64,000 nucleotides of DNA from an uncultured bacterium (GCA_937920515.1 CALEUG010000020.1:62001-126000), one strand, 5' to 3'; positions 33,686-41,763 are shown, counted from the first letter of the stretch. Translations and numbers: made by a program. The notes: generated by a model not told the origin, from the letters alone.

Positions 33686-34630
33686 TTAAACCGTTCGGGA
33701 CTCAGCCCGGGCATAGGCCTTGATGATCTTGCCCACCAGCGGATGGCGGACCACGTCCTTTTCGCTGAAATAGACGAAGGCAATTTCCTTGATGGCAGAG
33801 AGCACCTTGATGGCCTGGAGCACCCCTGATTTTCGTGGCTGGGGAAGGTCAATCTGGGTGATGTCAGCGGTAACCACCAGCTTGGAATCAAAGCCCATTC
33901 TGGTCAGGATCATTTTCATCTGTTCGCGGGTGGTGTTCTGGGCCTCGTCCAGGATGATGAAAGCGCTGTTCAGGGTTCGGCCGCGCATGTAGGCCAGGGG
34001 GGCTATTTCGATAATCCCCCTTTCCACCAGGCGGTTGGCCTGCTCGTAGGGAGTCAGGTCGAACAGGGCATCGTAAAGGGGCCGGAGATAGGGGTTGATT
34101 TTCTGGAACATGTCGCCGGGCAGAAATCCGAGGCGTTCTCCGGCTTCCACCGCCGGCCTGGTCAGGATGATCCGGTTGACCTGCTTGCTCTGCAGGTAAG
34201 AGAGGGCCATGGCCATGGCCAGGTAAGTCTTGCCGGTTCCGGCCGGCCCTATTCCGAAGACCAGGTCATAATCCTTGATGGCCTTCATGTAGGCCTGCTG
34301 GTTGAGGCTCTTGGGGGCCACCGATTTACGCTGCAGGTAAATGGGCTCGGCCGGAGCATATTGTTCCAGCTGTCCCGGGTTTTCTTCCAGCAGGTCGAGG
34401 GCGATATGAAAATCTTCCTCTTTCAAGGTGTATCCTTTATCTTCCAGCTCCTGAATCTTTTCAAAATACCGCCGGGCAAACTGGACCTTATCGGGCTCGC
34501 CGTCCATTATGAGCTTATCACCGCGGACAGCCAGGCTGACACCCAAACGGTTTTCCAGTTTCTTCAGGTTTTTATCAAGAACTCCGTAGAAAGAGATGCG
34601 GCGGGTATAGGGGTGGGAAATTTTTTCCAT
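33686..34630 (-). CDS. phoH: PhoH-like ATPase
   Basis: About 314 residues. A KH-like N-terminal domain precedes a P-loop ATPase with Walker A 'GPAGTGKTYLAMAMA' (about 140) and Walker B 'AFIILDEAQNTT' (about 240). 'LTRPAVEAGERLGFLPGD' is the family hallmark. PhoH is linked to RNA processing and usually stands beside ybeY. I take the ATG at 34630 as start. An in-frame TTG 30 codons upstream is the -35 promoter box and cannot be translated. No strong Shine-Dalgarno site precedes the ATG. It leads the phoH-pgpH-ybeY-corC-era operon. Confidence 0.92.
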   Translation of the reverse strand: MEKISHPYTRRISFYGVLDKNLKKLENRLGVSLAVRGDKLIMDGEPDKVQFARRYFEKIQELEDKGYTLKEEDFHIALDLLEENPGQLEQYAPAEPIYLQRKSVAPKSLNQQAYMKAIKDYDLVFGIGPAGTGKTYLAMAMALSYLQSKQVNRIILTRPAVEAGERLGFLPGDMFQKINPYLRPLYDALFDLTPYEQANRLVERGIIEIAPLAYMRGRTLNSAFIILDEAQNTTREQMKMILTRMGFDSKLVVTADITQIDLPQPRKSGVLQAIKVLSAIKEIAFVYFSEKDVVRHPLVGKIIKAYARAESRTV

Positions 34631-34691
34631 TTTAAGGGATAGCTTGACTTCTGTCCTTTCTGAAGCACATATCGTCTTTTCTGGTATCAAA

Positions 34692-34720
34692 ATTAAACCA
34701 CTTATGTTTTTTTTTGTCAA
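34692..34720 (-). promoter_or_regulatory. Promoter of the phoH-era operon
   Basis: On the minus strand: perfect TTGACA (34715-34720), a 17-base spacer and TTTAAT (34692-34697, five of six). The predicted start of transcription is near 34685, giving a leader of about 55 bases to the phoH ATG. Confidence 0.75.
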
Positions 34721-34783
34721 GGCAGCCCTGTTTTATGGGTAAGGAATGAGGAGCTGGCCTAAAAAACGGCCCGGAAGCCCGCC

Positions 34784-34828
34784 CCCAACAGAAACTAAGG
34801 GATATATAATCCCGCTGCGGGTGTTGGG
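34784..34828. other. Nested inverted repeats upstream of the RHH-sat operon
   Basis: An outer stem CCCAACA (34784-34790) / TGTTGGG (34822-34828) encloses a hairpin GGGAT (34799-34803) / ATCCC (34809-34813). It ends 13 bases before the -35 box of the plus-strand promoter, so it is probably not in that transcript. It may be a regulator-binding site, or an RNA if another upstream promoter exists. Confidence 0.35.
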
Positions 34829-34841
34829 CCGGCCCTGAAGG

Positions 34842-34870
34842 TTGAAAAACAGGTTGTTCTGTTATATAAA
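34842..34870 (+). promoter_or_regulatory. Promoter of the RHH-sat-cysC operon
   Basis: TTGAAA (34842-34847), a 17-base spacer and TATAAA (34865-34870), each five of six. The first gene starts 16 bases later behind AGGAGG. Confidence 0.75.
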
Positions 34871-34885
34871 ATCATCTCAGGAGGA

Positions 34886-35104
34886 ATGATGGAAAAAGAG
34901 TTTACCCCGGTCTCCATACCAACCTCTCTCTATAAAAAAATAGAAGAAAAAATCAAGGGAACCGAATTCAGCTCGGTCTCCAGCTACGTGACCAGGGTGC
35001 TCAGGGAAAGCCTGGCCAGGAATGAAGAAAACAGGGAAGTTTTCAGCGCCGAGGAAGAAGAAAAGATAAAGGAAAGGCTAAAAGCCCTGGGTTACATCGA
35101 TTGA
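34886..35104 (+). CDS. Small ribbon-helix-helix-like protein ending in an LGYI tail
   Basis: 72 residues. The first half ('FTPVSIPTSLYKKIEEKI', then 'VSSYVTRVLRESLA') resembles a ribbon-helix-helix (CopG/Arc-type) unit: a short strand followed by two helices. The second half is an acidic helix ending 'IKERLKALGYID'. This tail resembles the C-terminal '(K/R)LxxLGY(I/L)' of bacterial sulfatases and alkaline-phosphatase-fold enzymes. It is the first gene of the sat-cysC operon and could be its autoregulator, which is inference. AGGAGG sits four bases before the ATG; an ATG one codon later is also possible. Confidence 0.7.
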   Translation: MMEKEFTPVSIPTSLYKKIEEKIKGTEFSSVSSYVTRVLRESLARNEENREVFSAEEEEKIKERLKALGYID

Positions 35105-35147
35105 CGGGCTGGTTGGTTTTCTTATCCCGGACCCAAAGGAGTACCCG

Positions 35148-36296
35148 ATGATTTCACCGCATGGCGGCCAACTGGTAAATCGCCTGGCTGGGGCCAGCCG
35201 AAAAGACGAAATCCTGTCCAGAGCGAACGAACTGGTCTCAGCAGTTCTCGACTCCGACCTGGTTTCTGACCTGGAAAATATTGCCACCGGTGTCTATTCG
35301 CCGTTGACCGGGTTCTTGAACCGGGCTGATTTCCTCAGCGTTCTGAACCAGATGAGGTTATCCAACGACCTGCCCTGGACCATTCCAGTAGTTATCGATG
35401 TTGACAGAGAGCTCGCCAGAAGAATCAAGCCGGGCCAGCTGGTCCTGCTGAAGACAGAAGAAATGAAACCGGTCGGGGTGCTGACGGTTGAAGACAAGTA
35501 TGAATATGACCGCGAGGAATTCAGCAAGAAAGTTTACGGTACGACCGACCCCGGGCATCCAGGCGTCAGCCGGGTGCTGGGTATGAAGGAAGTATTGCTG
35601 GGAGGGCCGGTAGAATTGCTGGAACTGGAGTCCACTCCCTATGACCGTTACCGGCTGTCCCCGAAGGAGACCAGGATTCTATTCCGGGAAAAAGGCTGGA
35701 AAACAGTGGTCGGCTTTCAGACCCGAAACACCCCGCACCTCGGCCATGAATATGTGCAGAAAGCGGCCCTGACCTTCACCGATGGTTTGTTCATTAACCC
35801 TGTTATTGGCCGAAAGAAAAAGGGCGATTTCCGGGATGAGGTGATACTGGCTTCCTATGAGGAGCTCATCAGGCATTATTACCTGAGGGAGCGGGCAGTC
35901 ATGGCCATCCTGAAGATGGAAATGCGCTATGCCGGACCGCGGGAAGCCATCCATCATGCCATCATCAGGAAGAACTTCGGCTGCACTCACATCATCATAG
36001 GCCGCGACCATGCCGGGGTGGGGAATTATTATCATCCCTATGCGGCCCAGGAAATCTTTGAGGAGTTTCCGGACCTGGGCATCGTGCCGCTGTTTTTCAA
36101 GTCATTCTTCTTCTGTAAGAAGTGCGGTTCTATAGAAAACGAAAAGACCTGTCCCCACGATACCTCGTCCCATGTTCAGTTTTCCGGGACGAAAATACGG
36201 GACCTGCTGGTCAAGGGTCAGATCCCGCCGCCGGAACTGATGCGACCGGAAGTGGCCAAAATCATACTGTCCTTTGACAACCCCTTCAACGATTGA
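35148..36296 (+). CDS. sat: Sulfate adenylyltransferase (ATP sulfurylase, single-subunit)
   Basis: A 382-residue enzyme making adenosine 5'-phosphosulfate from ATP and sulfate. An N-terminal PUA-like domain (about 1-165) precedes the catalytic domain. The motif 'FQTRNTPHLGHEY' (about 185) corresponds to the QxRNxxHxxH active site. 'GRDHAGVGNYY' (about 285) is the second ATP-binding loop. The C-terminal segment has cysteines in 'FFCKKCGSIENEKTCPH', the zinc-knuckle-like insert of archaeal-type and dissimilatory-type enzymes. AAGGAG precedes the ATG. With cysC downstream, the product is probably passed on to PAPS. Confidence 0.95.
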   Translation: MISPHGGQLVNRLAGASRKDEILSRANELVSAVLDSDLVSDLENIATGVYSPLTGFLNRADFLSVLNQMRLSNDLPWTIPVVIDVDRELARRIKPGQLVLLKTEEMKPVGVLTVEDKYEYDREEFSKKVYGTTDPGHPGVSRVLGMKEVLLGGPVELLELESTPYDRYRLSPKETRILFREKGWKTVVGFQTRNTPHLGHEYVQKAALTFTDGLFINPVIGRKKKGDFRDEVILASYEELIRHYYLRERAVMAILKMEMRYAGPREAIHHAIIRKNFGCTHIIIGRDHAGVGNYYHPYAAQEIFEEFPDLGIVPLFFKSFFFCKKCGSIENEKTCPHDTSSHVQFSGTKIRDLLVKGQIPPPELMRPEVAKIILSFDNPFND

Positions 36297-36335
36297 ACCC
36301 GGGAGAAACTGCTGACAGAAAGGTGAAATAGCCTC

Positions 36336-37706
36336 ATGAAAAAGCGACTTCTGGTGATAGGCCTTGATTGCGCGACACCAGCCCTGGTCTTTGGCCGGGC
36401 CACAGAACTTCCGAACCTTAAAAAGCTAATGGATGGCGGAATCTACGGAAAGCTCAGAAGCTGCGACCCGCCGATAACCATCCCGGCCTGGATGGTCATG
36501 GCTACCGGGCGGGACCCCGGGCAGCTCGGACTTTACGGGTTCAGGCATCGCCGCGGGTATGAATACAACAGGATGTGGATTGCCAACTCCACTGCGGTGA
36601 AAGAAAAGACCGTCTGGGATTACCTGGGAGAACAGGGCCGGGAGAGCATCCTGGTCAGCGTTCCACCCAGTTATCCGCCCCAACCGGTCCGGGGCAAGCT
36701 GATTTCCTGTTTTATCACTCCTTCCAGTGAACAGGCCTACACCTACCCGGCGGAGCTTCGCCAGGAAATTGAAGAGCGATTCGGGCCATTCAGGTTTGAT
36801 GTAACCTTCAGGACGGAAGACCGGTCCCGGGTATTGTCGGAAATCTACCAGATGACCGAAAATCACTTCCAGGTGATAGACTACCTGCTTCAGGATAAAA
36901 ACTGGTCGCTGTTCTGGTTTGTGGAGATAGGTGTAGACCGGATCCACCATGCCTTCTGGAAATTCATGGACAGGGACCATCATCTCTACGAACCCGGCAA
37001 TCCTTATGAAACGGCCATTCCCGATTATTACCGATTCCTCGACGGAAAAATCGGTCGGCTTCTGGAGATAATCGATGAGCGGACGGCGGTGCTGGTGGTT
37101 TCCGACCACGGGGCCAAGAGGATGAAGGGGGCCTTCTGTGTCAATGACTGGCTGATAGAACAGGGAGACCTGGTAATAACCGAGCCGCCGCAACCCGGGC
37201 AGAGTGTTGACAACCTGAAAATCGACTGGACCAGGACCAGAGCCTGGGGCTGGGGAGGTTATTACGCCCGGATTTTCCTCAACGTGGAAGGGCGCGAGCC
37301 CCGGGGAATTATAAAGCCTGAAGATTACGAATCAGCCCGGGATGAACTGGCAGAAAGGCTTAAAGCCATACGCGGGCCCCGGGGAGAAGAATGGAAGACC
37401 GTGGTTATCAAGCCCCAGGAACATTACCCGGAGTTGAACGGGGAGTACCCAGACCTGATGGTCTATTTTGACGACCTCTACTGGCGCTCGGCCGGAACCA
37501 TGGGTTACGGCACCATGTACCTCCAGGAAAACGACACCGGGCCCGATGATGCCGTGCATGATTATGACGGCATGTACATACTCTACGACCCCGGGAAAAA
37601 GGGTGGCCGGGTAAAGGATGCCGACATACTTGACATCGCCCCGACCATTCTCAGGCTGCTGGGAGGTCCGGAAGTCCGCGGACTCAGGGGCCGGGTAATC
37701 GAATGA
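36336..37706 (+). CDS. Alkaline-phosphatase-superfamily enzyme (type I phosphodiesterase / nucleotide pyrophosphatase-like)
   Basis: A 456-residue cytosolic protein with no signal peptide. 'VIGLDCATPALVF' near the N-terminus carries the first metal aspartate, and 'PITIPAWMVMATGRDP' carries the Thr nucleophile position. 'VVSDHGAKRMKG' (about residue 252) supplies Asp and His metal ligands. The C-terminus contains 'DILDIAPTILRLLG', typical of this superfamily. Activity could be phosphodiesterase, phosphomutase or sulfatase-like. Its position between sat and cysC suggests a role in nucleotide or sulfate-ester metabolism, for instance on PAP, APS or a sulfated glycan. This is inference. Confidence 0.8.
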   Translation: MKKRLLVIGLDCATPALVFGRATELPNLKKLMDGGIYGKLRSCDPPITIPAWMVMATGRDPGQLGLYGFRHRRGYEYNRMWIANSTAVKEKTVWDYLGEQGRESILVSVPPSYPPQPVRGKLISCFITPSSEQAYTYPAELRQEIEERFGPFRFDVTFRTEDRSRVLSEIYQMTENHFQVIDYLLQDKNWSLFWFVEIGVDRIHHAFWKFMDRDHHLYEPGNPYETAIPDYYRFLDGKIGRLLEIIDERTAVLVVSDHGAKRMKGAFCVNDWLIEQGDLVITEPPQPGQSVDNLKIDWTRTRAWGWGGYYARIFLNVEGREPRGIIKPEDYESARDELAERLKAIRGPRGEEWKTVVIKPQEHYPELNGEYPDLMVYFDDLYWRSAGTMGYGTMYLQENDTGPDDAVHDYDGMYILYDPGKKGGRVKDADILDIAPTILRLLGGPEVRGLRGRVIE

Positions 37707-37791
37707 GAGCGAGGCCTTAAGCGGCTTTAAGCCAGGATTCCTGGCAATAAAATTTATAAAAAGTAATAAAGTAATAATGAGGAGTTCATAG

Positions 37792-38343
37792 ATGTGTCAG
37801 GAACAGAAAGGATTTACCCTGTGGTTTACCGGGTTGCCCTGCTCCGGGAAATCGGCCGTGGCCGACCGGGTGGCCGGGATTCTGCGCGAACATAACCTTA
37901 AGGTAGAAAGGCTCGACGGAGACGTGGTGCGAAAGAGTTTGTGCCGCGACCTGGGCTTTTCCAAGAAGGACCGGGACGAAAATATCAGGCGGGTGGCTTT
38001 CGTGGCCAAGCTGTTGACCAGGAACGGGGTGGCCGTGCTGACTTCATTCATTTCTCCCTACCGCGAGATCAGGGAGGAAGCCCGGAAAGAAATAGGAGAC
38101 TTTATCGAGGTCTATGTCAAGTGCCCGATTGAGGTCTGCATGAGCCGGGATGTCAAGGGAATGTACCAGAAGGCCATTCGCGGGGAGATAAAAGAATTCA
38201 CCGGAATCTCCGACCCTTACGAGGAACCTCTCCACCCGGAACTGGTGCTGGAAACCGACCGGGAAACCCTGGAAGAGAGCGCCAGAAAAGTTCTGGATTA
38301 CCTGAAGAAATCCGGTTATATTGATGACCATATTCATCAGTGA
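37792..38343 (+). CDS. cysC: Adenylylsulfate (APS) kinase
   Basis: A 183-residue kinase phosphorylating APS at the 3' position to give PAPS. The P loop is 'GLPCSGKSAVA' (about 13-23). 'LDGDVVRKSLCRDLGFSKKDR' holds APS-binding residues (about 42-62). The 'SFISPYREIREEAR' segment includes the conserved Ser, and the lid follows. It ends in 'SGYIDDHIHQ', echoing the LGYI tail of the operon's first gene. GAGGAG stands nine bases upstream of the ATG. No PAPS reductase or sulfite reductase is nearby. Confidence 0.95.
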   Translation: MCQEQKGFTLWFTGLPCSGKSAVADRVAGILREHNLKVERLDGDVVRKSLCRDLGFSKKDRDENIRRVAFVAKLLTRNGVAVLTSFISPYREIREEARKEIGDFIEVYVKCPIEVCMSRDVKGMYQKAIRGEIKEFTGISDPYEEPLHPELVLETDRETLEESARKVLDYLKKSGYIDDHIHQ

Positions 38344-38352
38344 GGCCTGGCG

Positions 38353-39300
38353 ATGCTTAAATACCACCGCTACCTGGTGAGCGGTGGAGCCGGTTTTATC
38401 GGCTCCCACCTGGTGGACAGGCTGGTCAGCCTGGGTTGCCAGGTTCGGGTTCTGGATGACTTCTCCACCGGCCGGGAAGAAAATCTCTGGCCTCTGGCCG
38501 GACGGGTGGAAATCATTCGAGGAGACATAAGAGATAGGGCTATCTGCCGGAAGGCCGCTGAAGGTCTCGAGGTAATCCTGCACCAGGCCGCTCTGGCTTC
38601 GGTGCCACGCTCGGTTTCAGAGCCGCTTCTGGCTCATGAAATCAACCTGACCGGAACCTTGAACCTGCTGCTGGCCGCTGCCGAAACCGGAATCCGAAGC
38701 TTTGTTTTCGCCTCTTCCTCGGCTGTTTACGGCGACGACCAGACTTTTCCCAAGAAAGAAGGCCTGGAAGGGAAAGCCCTGTCTCCCTACGGGGCTCAGA
38801 AATTAGCCTCCGAAAAGTACTGCCAGGTTTTCAGCCAGCTGTATAACTTCAACGCCGTCAGCCTGCGCTATTTCAACGTTTTTGGCCCGAGGCAGGACCC
38901 CGGTTCCCAGTACGCGGCGGTTATTCCCATTTTCATCACCAGGATGCTGCGGGGTCAGCCGCCGGTGATTTATGGCGACGGCCGCCAGAGCCGCGATTTT
39001 ATCTACGTGGAAAACGTGGTTCAGGCCAATTTACTGGCGGCCAACTCCTCCGGTTTCCGTGGCGAAGTCTTCAACATCGGGGCCGGCTCCAGGATAACGG
39101 TTAACGAGCTGGTCAGTATTCTGAATTCGTTGCTCGGACTATCAATGTCTCCGGTTTATGCCGACCCCCGTCCCGGCGACATCCTGGAATCCTGTGCCGA
39201 TATCACCCGGGCCGAACGTCAGCTCGGTTTCAGGCCGGAAGTTGATTTTGAAAAGGGCCTGAAGCTGACCATAGACTGGTATAAGTCCAGGCTGGTATGA
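38353..39300 (+). CDS. NAD-dependent nucleotide-sugar epimerase/dehydratase
   Basis: A 315-residue extended short-chain dehydrogenase. 'GGAGFIGSHLVDRLV' is the NAD loop. Catalytic Ser is in 'FASSSAVYGD' and the YxxxK pair is Tyr146/Lys150 ('YGAQK'). 'LRYFNVFGPRQDP' and 'YGDGRQSRDFIYV' are typical of UDP-glucose 4-epimerase and of UDP-GlcNAc/GlcA 4-epimerases (WbpP/TviC-like). It starts nine bases after cysC, so the cluster couples PAPS supply to sugar-nucleotide metabolism. That suggests sulfation of a surface glycan. It ends five bases from the convergent hypE. Confidence 0.88.
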   Translation: MLKYHRYLVSGGAGFIGSHLVDRLVSLGCQVRVLDDFSTGREENLWPLAGRVEIIRGDIRDRAICRKAAEGLEVILHQAALASVPRSVSEPLLAHEINLTGTLNLLLAAAETGIRSFVFASSSAVYGDDQTFPKKEGLEGKALSPYGAQKLASEKYCQVFSQLYNFNAVSLRYFNVFGPRQDPGSQYAAVIPIFITRMLRGQPPVIYGDGRQSRDFIYVENVVQANLLAANSSGFRGEVFNIGAGSRITVNELVSILNSLLGLSMSPVYADPRPGDILESCADITRAERQLGFRPEVDFEKGLKLTIDWYKSRLV

Positions 39301-39305
39301 GATTT

Positions 39306-40292
39306 TCAGCAAATCCTTGGCAGTAATTCCGAGGTCAGTGGTTCCAGGAGCCTCAGCCCCCCGCTTGATGTTCGTAGCAAGGCCTCGCCCTTCCGTCCGA
39401 CTTTATCCTGAACTTCCCCGATGATGGCCGCTTGCTGGCCACCAGAACTCTTTTTAAGAACGTTCAGGACCCGCCTGGCTTCGGATTCTTTAACCACCAG
39501 AAGGGCCCGTCCTTCGCAGGCCAGGTAGAGAGGGTCAATACCCAGGATTTCCACCGCTCCTTTAAGAGCCCGGGATAAAGGAATGTTTTCTTCTTCTGCC
39601 AGCAGGGGATGGTTAATCTTATCCGCCAGTTCGGACAGCACGGTGGCCAGTCCTCCCCGGGTGATGTCTCTCATCCAGAGTGCGCCCTGTTTCCAGAGGG
39701 GAAGGAGAAAAAGCAACGGCCCGCAATCGCTCCTGACCCGCGAGGACATCCTGAAGTTATTCCTGGCCAGCAGGATGGCCAGGCCGTGTTCCCCTATCGG
39801 CCCTGTTACCAGTATCTTATCGCCCGGCTTGATTTTCTCCGGCCGCGGGTGCCCCACCAGGTGCCCCACCCCGGCTGTGTTGATATAAATTTTATCAGCC
39901 TGGCCCCGGGGAACCACCTTGGTGTCGCCGGTTACTATGCTAACCCGGTTCCTGGAGGCTGTCCTTTTTATGGAAGCCAGGATTTTTTCCAGGGTGGCCA
40001 TTTCCAGACCTTCTTCAATGATCAGGGCCAGGGAAAGATATTCGGGCCTGGCTCCGGACACAACCAGGTCGTTTACCGTTCCGTTTACGCACAGCGTGCC
40101 GATGTCGCCACCCGGAAAGAAGATAGGGTCGACCGTATAGGAATCGGTGGTCAGAGCCAGGCCGTTCGGCAGCAGGGCCGAATCGTGCAGGATCTGGAGA
40201 TACCGGTTCTTGAATACGGGCAGCAGCTTATCTCTTATAAAATCCTGCATCAAGCGGCCGCCGCTGCCCATTTCCAGGCTGACCTGTTTCAT
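39306..40292 (-). CDS. hypE: Hydrogenase maturation protein HypE
   Basis: A 328-residue PurM/AIR-synthase-like ATPase. It dehydrates a carbamoyl group on its own C-terminal cysteine to a thiocyanate, the source of the CN ligands of [NiFe]-hydrogenase. The C-terminus is 'LLPRIC' with the catalytic terminal Cys328. 'GDIGTLCVNGTVNDLVVSGA' and 'DITRGGLATVLSE' are family signatures. The start overlaps hypD by four bases. It is the last gene of hypC-hypD-hypE. Confidence 0.97.
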   Translation of the reverse strand: MKQVSLEMGSGGRLMQDFIRDKLLPVFKNRYLQILHDSALLPNGLALTTDSYTVDPIFFPGGDIGTLCVNGTVNDLVVSGARPEYLSLALIIEEGLEMATLEKILASIKRTASRNRVSIVTGDTKVVPRGQADKIYINTAGVGHLVGHPRPEKIKPGDKILVTGPIGEHGLAILLARNNFRMSSRVRSDCGPLLFLLPLWKQGALWMRDITRGGLATVLSELADKINHPLLAEEENIPLSRALKGAVEILGIDPLYLACEGRALLVVKESEARRVLNVLKKSSGGQQAAIIGEVQDKVGRKGEALLRTSSGGLRLLEPLTSELLPRIC

Positions 40293-41428
40293 TTGTTTCT
40301 TGCTCCAGATGAATATTTGTAGGCAATCAGGCAGGCCCCTTCGTAAGAAACCATGCAGGGGCCACGGGGATGGTCAGGGTCGCAGGACCGGCCAAAGAGC
40401 GGGCAATCAACCGGTTCAACCAGGCCCTTTAACACTTCTCCACAACGGCAACCCAGTTTAAGGGGCTTGCCCGGTTGAATCCGCAGGTTAAATTTTCTGA
40501 CCGCATCCAGCTCCTGCCAGCGAGGTTTAAGACGCAGGCCGCTGTTTTTAATGCGGCCCAGACCGCGCCAGTCAGCTTCGTAAGGCTCCAGCATTTCATC
40601 CATCAGGGCCAGGGCCCTGGGGTTGCCCTCGGCCTGGACCACCCGGCGGTACTGGTTGGCCACTTCCGGGCGCCCCTCTCTGACCTGCCTGGCCACGGAC
40701 AGAATTCCCAGAAGCACGTCGGCCGGCTCAAAACCAGCGATGGCTCCCGGGGTCTTGAATTTTTCGGCCACGAAGCGGTAGGCCCGGGTGCCGATGATGA
40801 CGCTGACATGCCCTGGATAGATAAAACCGTCTATAGCCACTTCACCCGATTGGAGAATGGCTTCCAGGGCCGGTGGAATCAACCACAGGGCGGCCAGCAG
40901 TGAAAAATTTTTCAAATTTTCGGCTGCAGCTCTTTTGACAGTAAAGGCGATAGCCGGAATGGTGGTCTCAAACCCGGCTCCAAAGAAAATGACTTCCTTT
41001 TCCGGGTTTTTCCTGGCCAGTTCCAGGGCTTCTTCCGGCGAATATACGATTCTGATTTCCGAGCCGGGAAGAGGAACTGTGGTCTGCAGCGAGCCCCGGG
41101 CCGTGGGAACCCGGGTCATGTCGCCAAAGGTGGCTACCAGGATGTTCTTTCTGGATGTTACCAGGTCTATTATTGCTTCGTGAAAGCAATCGGGGGTTAT
41201 GCAGACCGGGCAGCCAGGACCGGAGACCATTACCACCTTAGCTTCCCTGAGCAGTGGCTTCAAGCCTGACCGGTGGAGGGTCATGGTATGAGTGCCGCAT
41301 ACTTCCATGATTCTCAAGGTCCGGTTCAGGGTGCTGGTTTCCCTTGAGATGGCCTGGAGAAGGTTCCTGATGGTCGAGCCCGAGCGCCAGTTGGAAAATA
41401 ATTCCCGGGATGATTTTCTGGGAGCCAT
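40289..41428 (-). CDS. hypD: Hydrogenase maturation protein HypD
   Basis: A 379-residue iron-sulfur protein that works with HypC to assemble the Fe(CN)2CO unit. Conserved cysteine sites are 'VCGTHTMT' (about 42), 'GPGCPVCITP' (about 71) and 'GCRCGEVLKG' (about 330). A cluster-binding tail 'CPLFGRSCDPDHPRGPC' follows. 'FFGAGFETTIPA' is a family hallmark. It starts three bases after the hypC stop and overlaps hypE. Confidence 0.97.
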   Translation of the reverse strand: MAPRKSSRELFSNWRSGSTIRNLLQAISRETSTLNRTLRIMEVCGTHTMTLHRSGLKPLLREAKVVMVSGPGCPVCITPDCFHEAIIDLVTSRKNILVATFGDMTRVPTARGSLQTTVPLPGSEIRIVYSPEEALELARKNPEKEVIFFGAGFETTIPAIAFTVKRAAAENLKNFSLLAALWLIPPALEAILQSGEVAIDGFIYPGHVSVIIGTRAYRFVAEKFKTPGAIAGFEPADVLLGILSVARQVREGRPEVANQYRRVVQAEGNPRALALMDEMLEPYEADWRGLGRIKNSGLRLKPRWQELDAVRKFNLRIQPGKPLKLGCRCGEVLKGLVEPVDCPLFGRSCDPDHPRGPCMVSYEGACLIAYKYSSGARNK

Positions 41429-41431
41429 GAC

Positions 41432-41662
41432 TCATTCGGCCGGGCTGAGTTTTTCCAGCTCTTTGAAGAGTTTCAGGGTACGGCGGGCTTCCTTGCGGTC
41501 AAGCCTGGAAATGGCAAAACCGGCATGAACTATAACCCAGTCGCCCACCTTGACCTCGGGCAGAAGGGAGAGGTTGGCCAGGACGGTTGTCCCCAGGTAA
41601 TCAACTTTACCGGTTCCGTTGCCCTCCAGGCTGACGACTTTTCCCGGCACGGCCAGACACAT
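41432..41662 (-). CDS. hypC: Hydrogenase maturation chaperone HypC
   Basis: A 76-residue protein beginning 'MCLAVPGKVV'. In HypC the Cys after the initiator Met binds iron, so translation must begin here. GGAGG lies six bases upstream of the ATG at 41662. An ATG five codons earlier (41677) would bury the cysteine and is rejected. 'VGDWVIVHAGFAI' is the family's central segment. It leads the hypCDE unit. No hydrogenase structural genes, hypA, hypB or hypF are in the window. Confidence 0.96.
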   Translation of the reverse strand: MCLAVPGKVVSLEGNGTGKVDYLGTTVLANLSLLPEVKVGDWVIVHAGFAISRLDRKEARRTLKLFKELEKLSPAE

Positions 41663-41679
41663 ATTTTCCTCCGCCATCT

Positions 41680-41708
41680 AAAATACCAGAAAGGACAGGT
41701 TCTGTCCA
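41680..41708 (-). promoter_or_regulatory. hypCDE promoter
   Basis: On the minus strand: TGGACA (41703-41708, five of six), a 17-base spacer and TATTTT (41680-41685). It lies back to back with the uppS promoter. Confidence 0.55.
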
Positions 41709-41727
41709 TGTCAGCCGGTAACCCTTT

Positions 41728-41756
41728 TTGACAATTCGGCAGGGCCTCCTTATAAT
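41728..41756 (+). promoter_or_regulatory. Full-consensus promoter of the uppS operon
   Basis: TTGACA (41728-41733), exactly 17 bases and TATAAT (41751-41756). The start codon of uppS follows after seven bases, so the transcript should start at or next to the ATG. Confidence 0.85.
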
Positions 41757-41763
41757 GTTTTTC

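Noticed and set aside
34631-34720. Thirty extra N-terminal residues on PhoH from the TTG at 34720
   Set aside because: That TTG is the first half of a perfect TTGACA box with a -10 at 17 bases; it lies upstream of the predicted transcript start.
34784-34828. Riboswitch (for example SAM or sulfate-related) upstream of sat
   Set aside because: The stems lie before the promoter and match no riboswitch core that I recognise.
41663-41677. HypC start at the ATG at 41677
   Set aside because: HypC needs Cys as residue 2; the ATG at 41662 with GGAGG before it gives MCLAVPG.
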